A DNA stretch of 64,000 nt from Apostichopus japonicus (Eukaryota > Echinodermata > Holothuroidea > Aspidochirotida > Stichopodidae): contig NC_092578.1 in assembly GCF_037975245.1 (NCBI RefSeq), forward strand, positions 16,500,821 through 16,564,820, in the 5' to 3' direction. The translations under genes were made by a program, and so were the position numbers. Below, piece after piece: positions 62,411 through 64,000 of the stretch. How positions within the stretch are numbered: the first letter of the stretch is position 1; the number at the start of each line of letters is the position of its first letter. The notes below the pieces were generated by a model. That model saw only the letters and a program-made list of their open reading frames with translations. It searched no databases and was not told the DNA's origin.

Positions 62411-62490
62411 AGACAACGTAAGAAGATGCAGGACTCGTCGACCCAGAACTTGAGAGACCTGGAGATATCGTTACGGACGAATAATATCCA
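62411..62490 (+). CDS. FMNL: Formin-like protein (FMNL), GBD/FH3 exon c
   Basis: The 80-nt exon lies between CTCTCACAG and GTAAGT. It enters in phase 0 and leaves with two bases of a codon (CA), so the next exon should begin with the third base of a His or Gln codon. It encodes RQRKKMQDSSTQNLRDL then EISLRTNNI, matching the vertebrate block [20 protein letters not shown] followed by RTNHI. The next expected block, WVREFLNEEN-like, was not found before the right edge, so the gene continues outside the window. Confidence 0.88.
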
Positions 62491-64000
62491 GTAAGTCTAG
62501 GAAAATAACGCTCTTGAAGAAGGAAAATTTGCGGCTATAGAAAACACTGATATCCTGTCCAGATTAAGCGCTCGGACTTGTAGTAGCCGGTATAGCAGGT
62601 ATAGCCTGTGTATCTTACAACTTGTCGTTGCAAAAGTTGATGTACAAGTAATAGGAAACATCTTAAATGGTCTGTAGCCAAAGTAGTGTGTTTTGATTGA
62701 GAAAGCTTAGATATATGGTATATCCCCCGCATCTCCCCCACCTCCCCCACTCTTCAAGATATCCTTATGAGTGTGTTGTGATAAAGTTATCATATCATAT
62801 ATCAGGGATGTGCCCAGGATTTCCTGAGTGCCAGGTATTCTAATCGCCGTCCTGTGGAGGGGTCTAACGGGGAGGGTGTGTCCCCCTCCCCTTTGAGAAA
62901 TTTTTCGATTTTGAAGGTGCTCAGATGCCAAATGCTGGCACTTGTGTAGCTTTTTAAGCACATACACTATTATAATAGCTTTGCTAACAATATACATTGT
63001 TTAATTTTTTTACAATTTATGTTGAATATATTGTTAGGAATGTTGGGATTTTAGATGAAAATAGTGCTGGGCGGAATTCACGATTTTTAAGACAGTGCTG
63101 GGCGGTAATTTTTAGTGCTGGGCGGGACTGCCCAGTTCCGCCCAGCGTGGGCACATCCCTGATATATGTGCTGAATGCTGGTATCTTGGGAATTTCCGAG
63201 GTCATACTAGGTTCACATTTTGTAAGTGTGTGTGTATCCATGAAGTCACTTCTGCTTTCTCCAAGTTCACATTTTGTAGGAGTGGTATAAAGTTACATAT
63301 CTCCAAAACATTGTGCAAGAATGGAATAAAAAAAAATATCACCCGGATTCTTAGGAAAAGTTCCTCTTTTACAGGCCAATAAGCACTTTCATTTACCTAT
63401 TACTGGAACTGGATTGGCTTTCCCAATCCATGTAATACTATTCTGTCAGTTTGACTGTAATTTCACACCTGTACCATCCTGCTTCCTGTCGACAACTACC
63501 GCCTTTCTTTTTTCCAGCGGTTAGTACCGAGAATTTAGCAGGTCATCGGCTCTGGTCATCTCATAGATTGCCAGAATTAAGATCGCAAAAAGATTATTAA
63601 CAACATTTAAGATTCGCTTTGATCAATGTCGGTTTAAGGAAAAGAATATGTCCTCGCAATCTGTCAGGGATTTTAGCGGGATATTATCGTTTCCTTAGAT
63701 CGGTCGAGAAATCTTGTTAACGTGACTAGAGTACTAAGCTGACAGACACAATAGATAACAGGAAGATAAGGGTAGTCTGAACATGTGCTGTAAATATATC
63801 AAGTGGCACTGCATACTCAAACAACATCGGGGCTAGCAGGCCGGTTATGTTGAACATGTTGAAGTAACAGTGGGGTGTCTAGTTGAAAAACAAAATGTCT
63901 TCTGGTCTGATACTGTGGTCATTGGGCATGCTGCTAGAGACATTCTTGAAGCTGCAAACCTACAGTAGGTCAAACCAGGGAGTTGTTATGGAACAACTCC
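62491..64000 (+). other. FMNL intron, truncated by window end
   Basis: It starts GTAAGT. It holds a C/T patch at 62725-62751 and the hAT-like MITE. The stretch 63520-63730 is less repetitive than its surroundings and free of family repeats; it could be a regulatory element, but no evidence beyond composition was seen. Confidence 0.6.
62803..63161. mobile_element. hAT-like MITE, 359 bp
   Basis: The ends CAGGGATGTGCCCA and TGGGCACATCCCTG are perfect 14-bp inverted repeats, and the inversion continues 7 bp outward into CATATAT/ATATATG flanks. Internal TGCTGGGCGG words recur three times near the right end. The CAG...CTG termini suggest hAT, but a clean 8-bp target duplication is not visible because the flanks are TA-rich. 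There is no transposase. Confidence 0.65.

Overview
The window looks like nuclear DNA of an animal, most likely a marine invertebrate deuterostome of the echinoderm type. That placement is low confidence and rests on the protein similarity, the intron sizes, the AT-rich background and the mix of TTAA-flanked MITEs, a tRNA-derived SINE and Penelope-like debris. No bacterial-style operons, rRNA or stand-alone tRNA genes were found. Most open reading frames are short, begin at arbitrary codons and have no recognisable family.

One gene is well supported. On the + strand three small, in-phase exons (59115-59198, 60412-60492, 62411-62490), each with AG/GT borders, encode the start of the GBD/FH3 region of a formin-like protein (FMNL family: FMNL1/2/3, Drosophila Frl). 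The gene continues beyond the right edge; the FH1, FH2 and DAD parts are not in the window. A candidate 5' coding exon lies at 50350-50643. It has a strong start context, an N-terminal MGxxxS myristoylation-type motif and a matching phase-0 donor, but it lacks the ELEERF-type block expected before exon 2 of FMNL proteins, so its membership is uncertain.

Layout. 1-6.5 kb: an inverted pair of ~350 bp TTAA-flanked MITEs. 0.5-24 kb: most copies of a ~145 bp dispersed repeat, two more TTAA MITEs (13.0 and 16.95 kb), a tRNA-derived SINE (16.2 kb), a dense CAAGC/GCTTG cluster (14.3 kb), an hAT-like MITE (19.6 kb) and a GC-richer element with terminal inverted repeats (18.65 kb). 21.5-24 kb: two TAA microsatellites and a perfect 45-bp hairpin. 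24-50 kb: gene-poor, with local duplications, purine- and pyrimidine-rich tracts and a Penelope-like scrap near 49.4 kb. 50-64 kb: the FMNL 5' region, whose introns hold a 51-bp hairpin, three minisatellites, a second SINE copy, a Penelope-like fragment with a hammerhead-ribozyme-like core and a second hAT-like MITE.

The functional content is therefore the 5' part of one cytoskeletal regulator gene (actin nucleation/elongation downstream of Rho-family GTPases) in repeat-laden DNA. I found no convincing new multi-gene system. The most unusual items are the degenerate hammerhead-like motif, the long hairpins, the CAAGC cluster and the strongly clustered unnamed repeat family.
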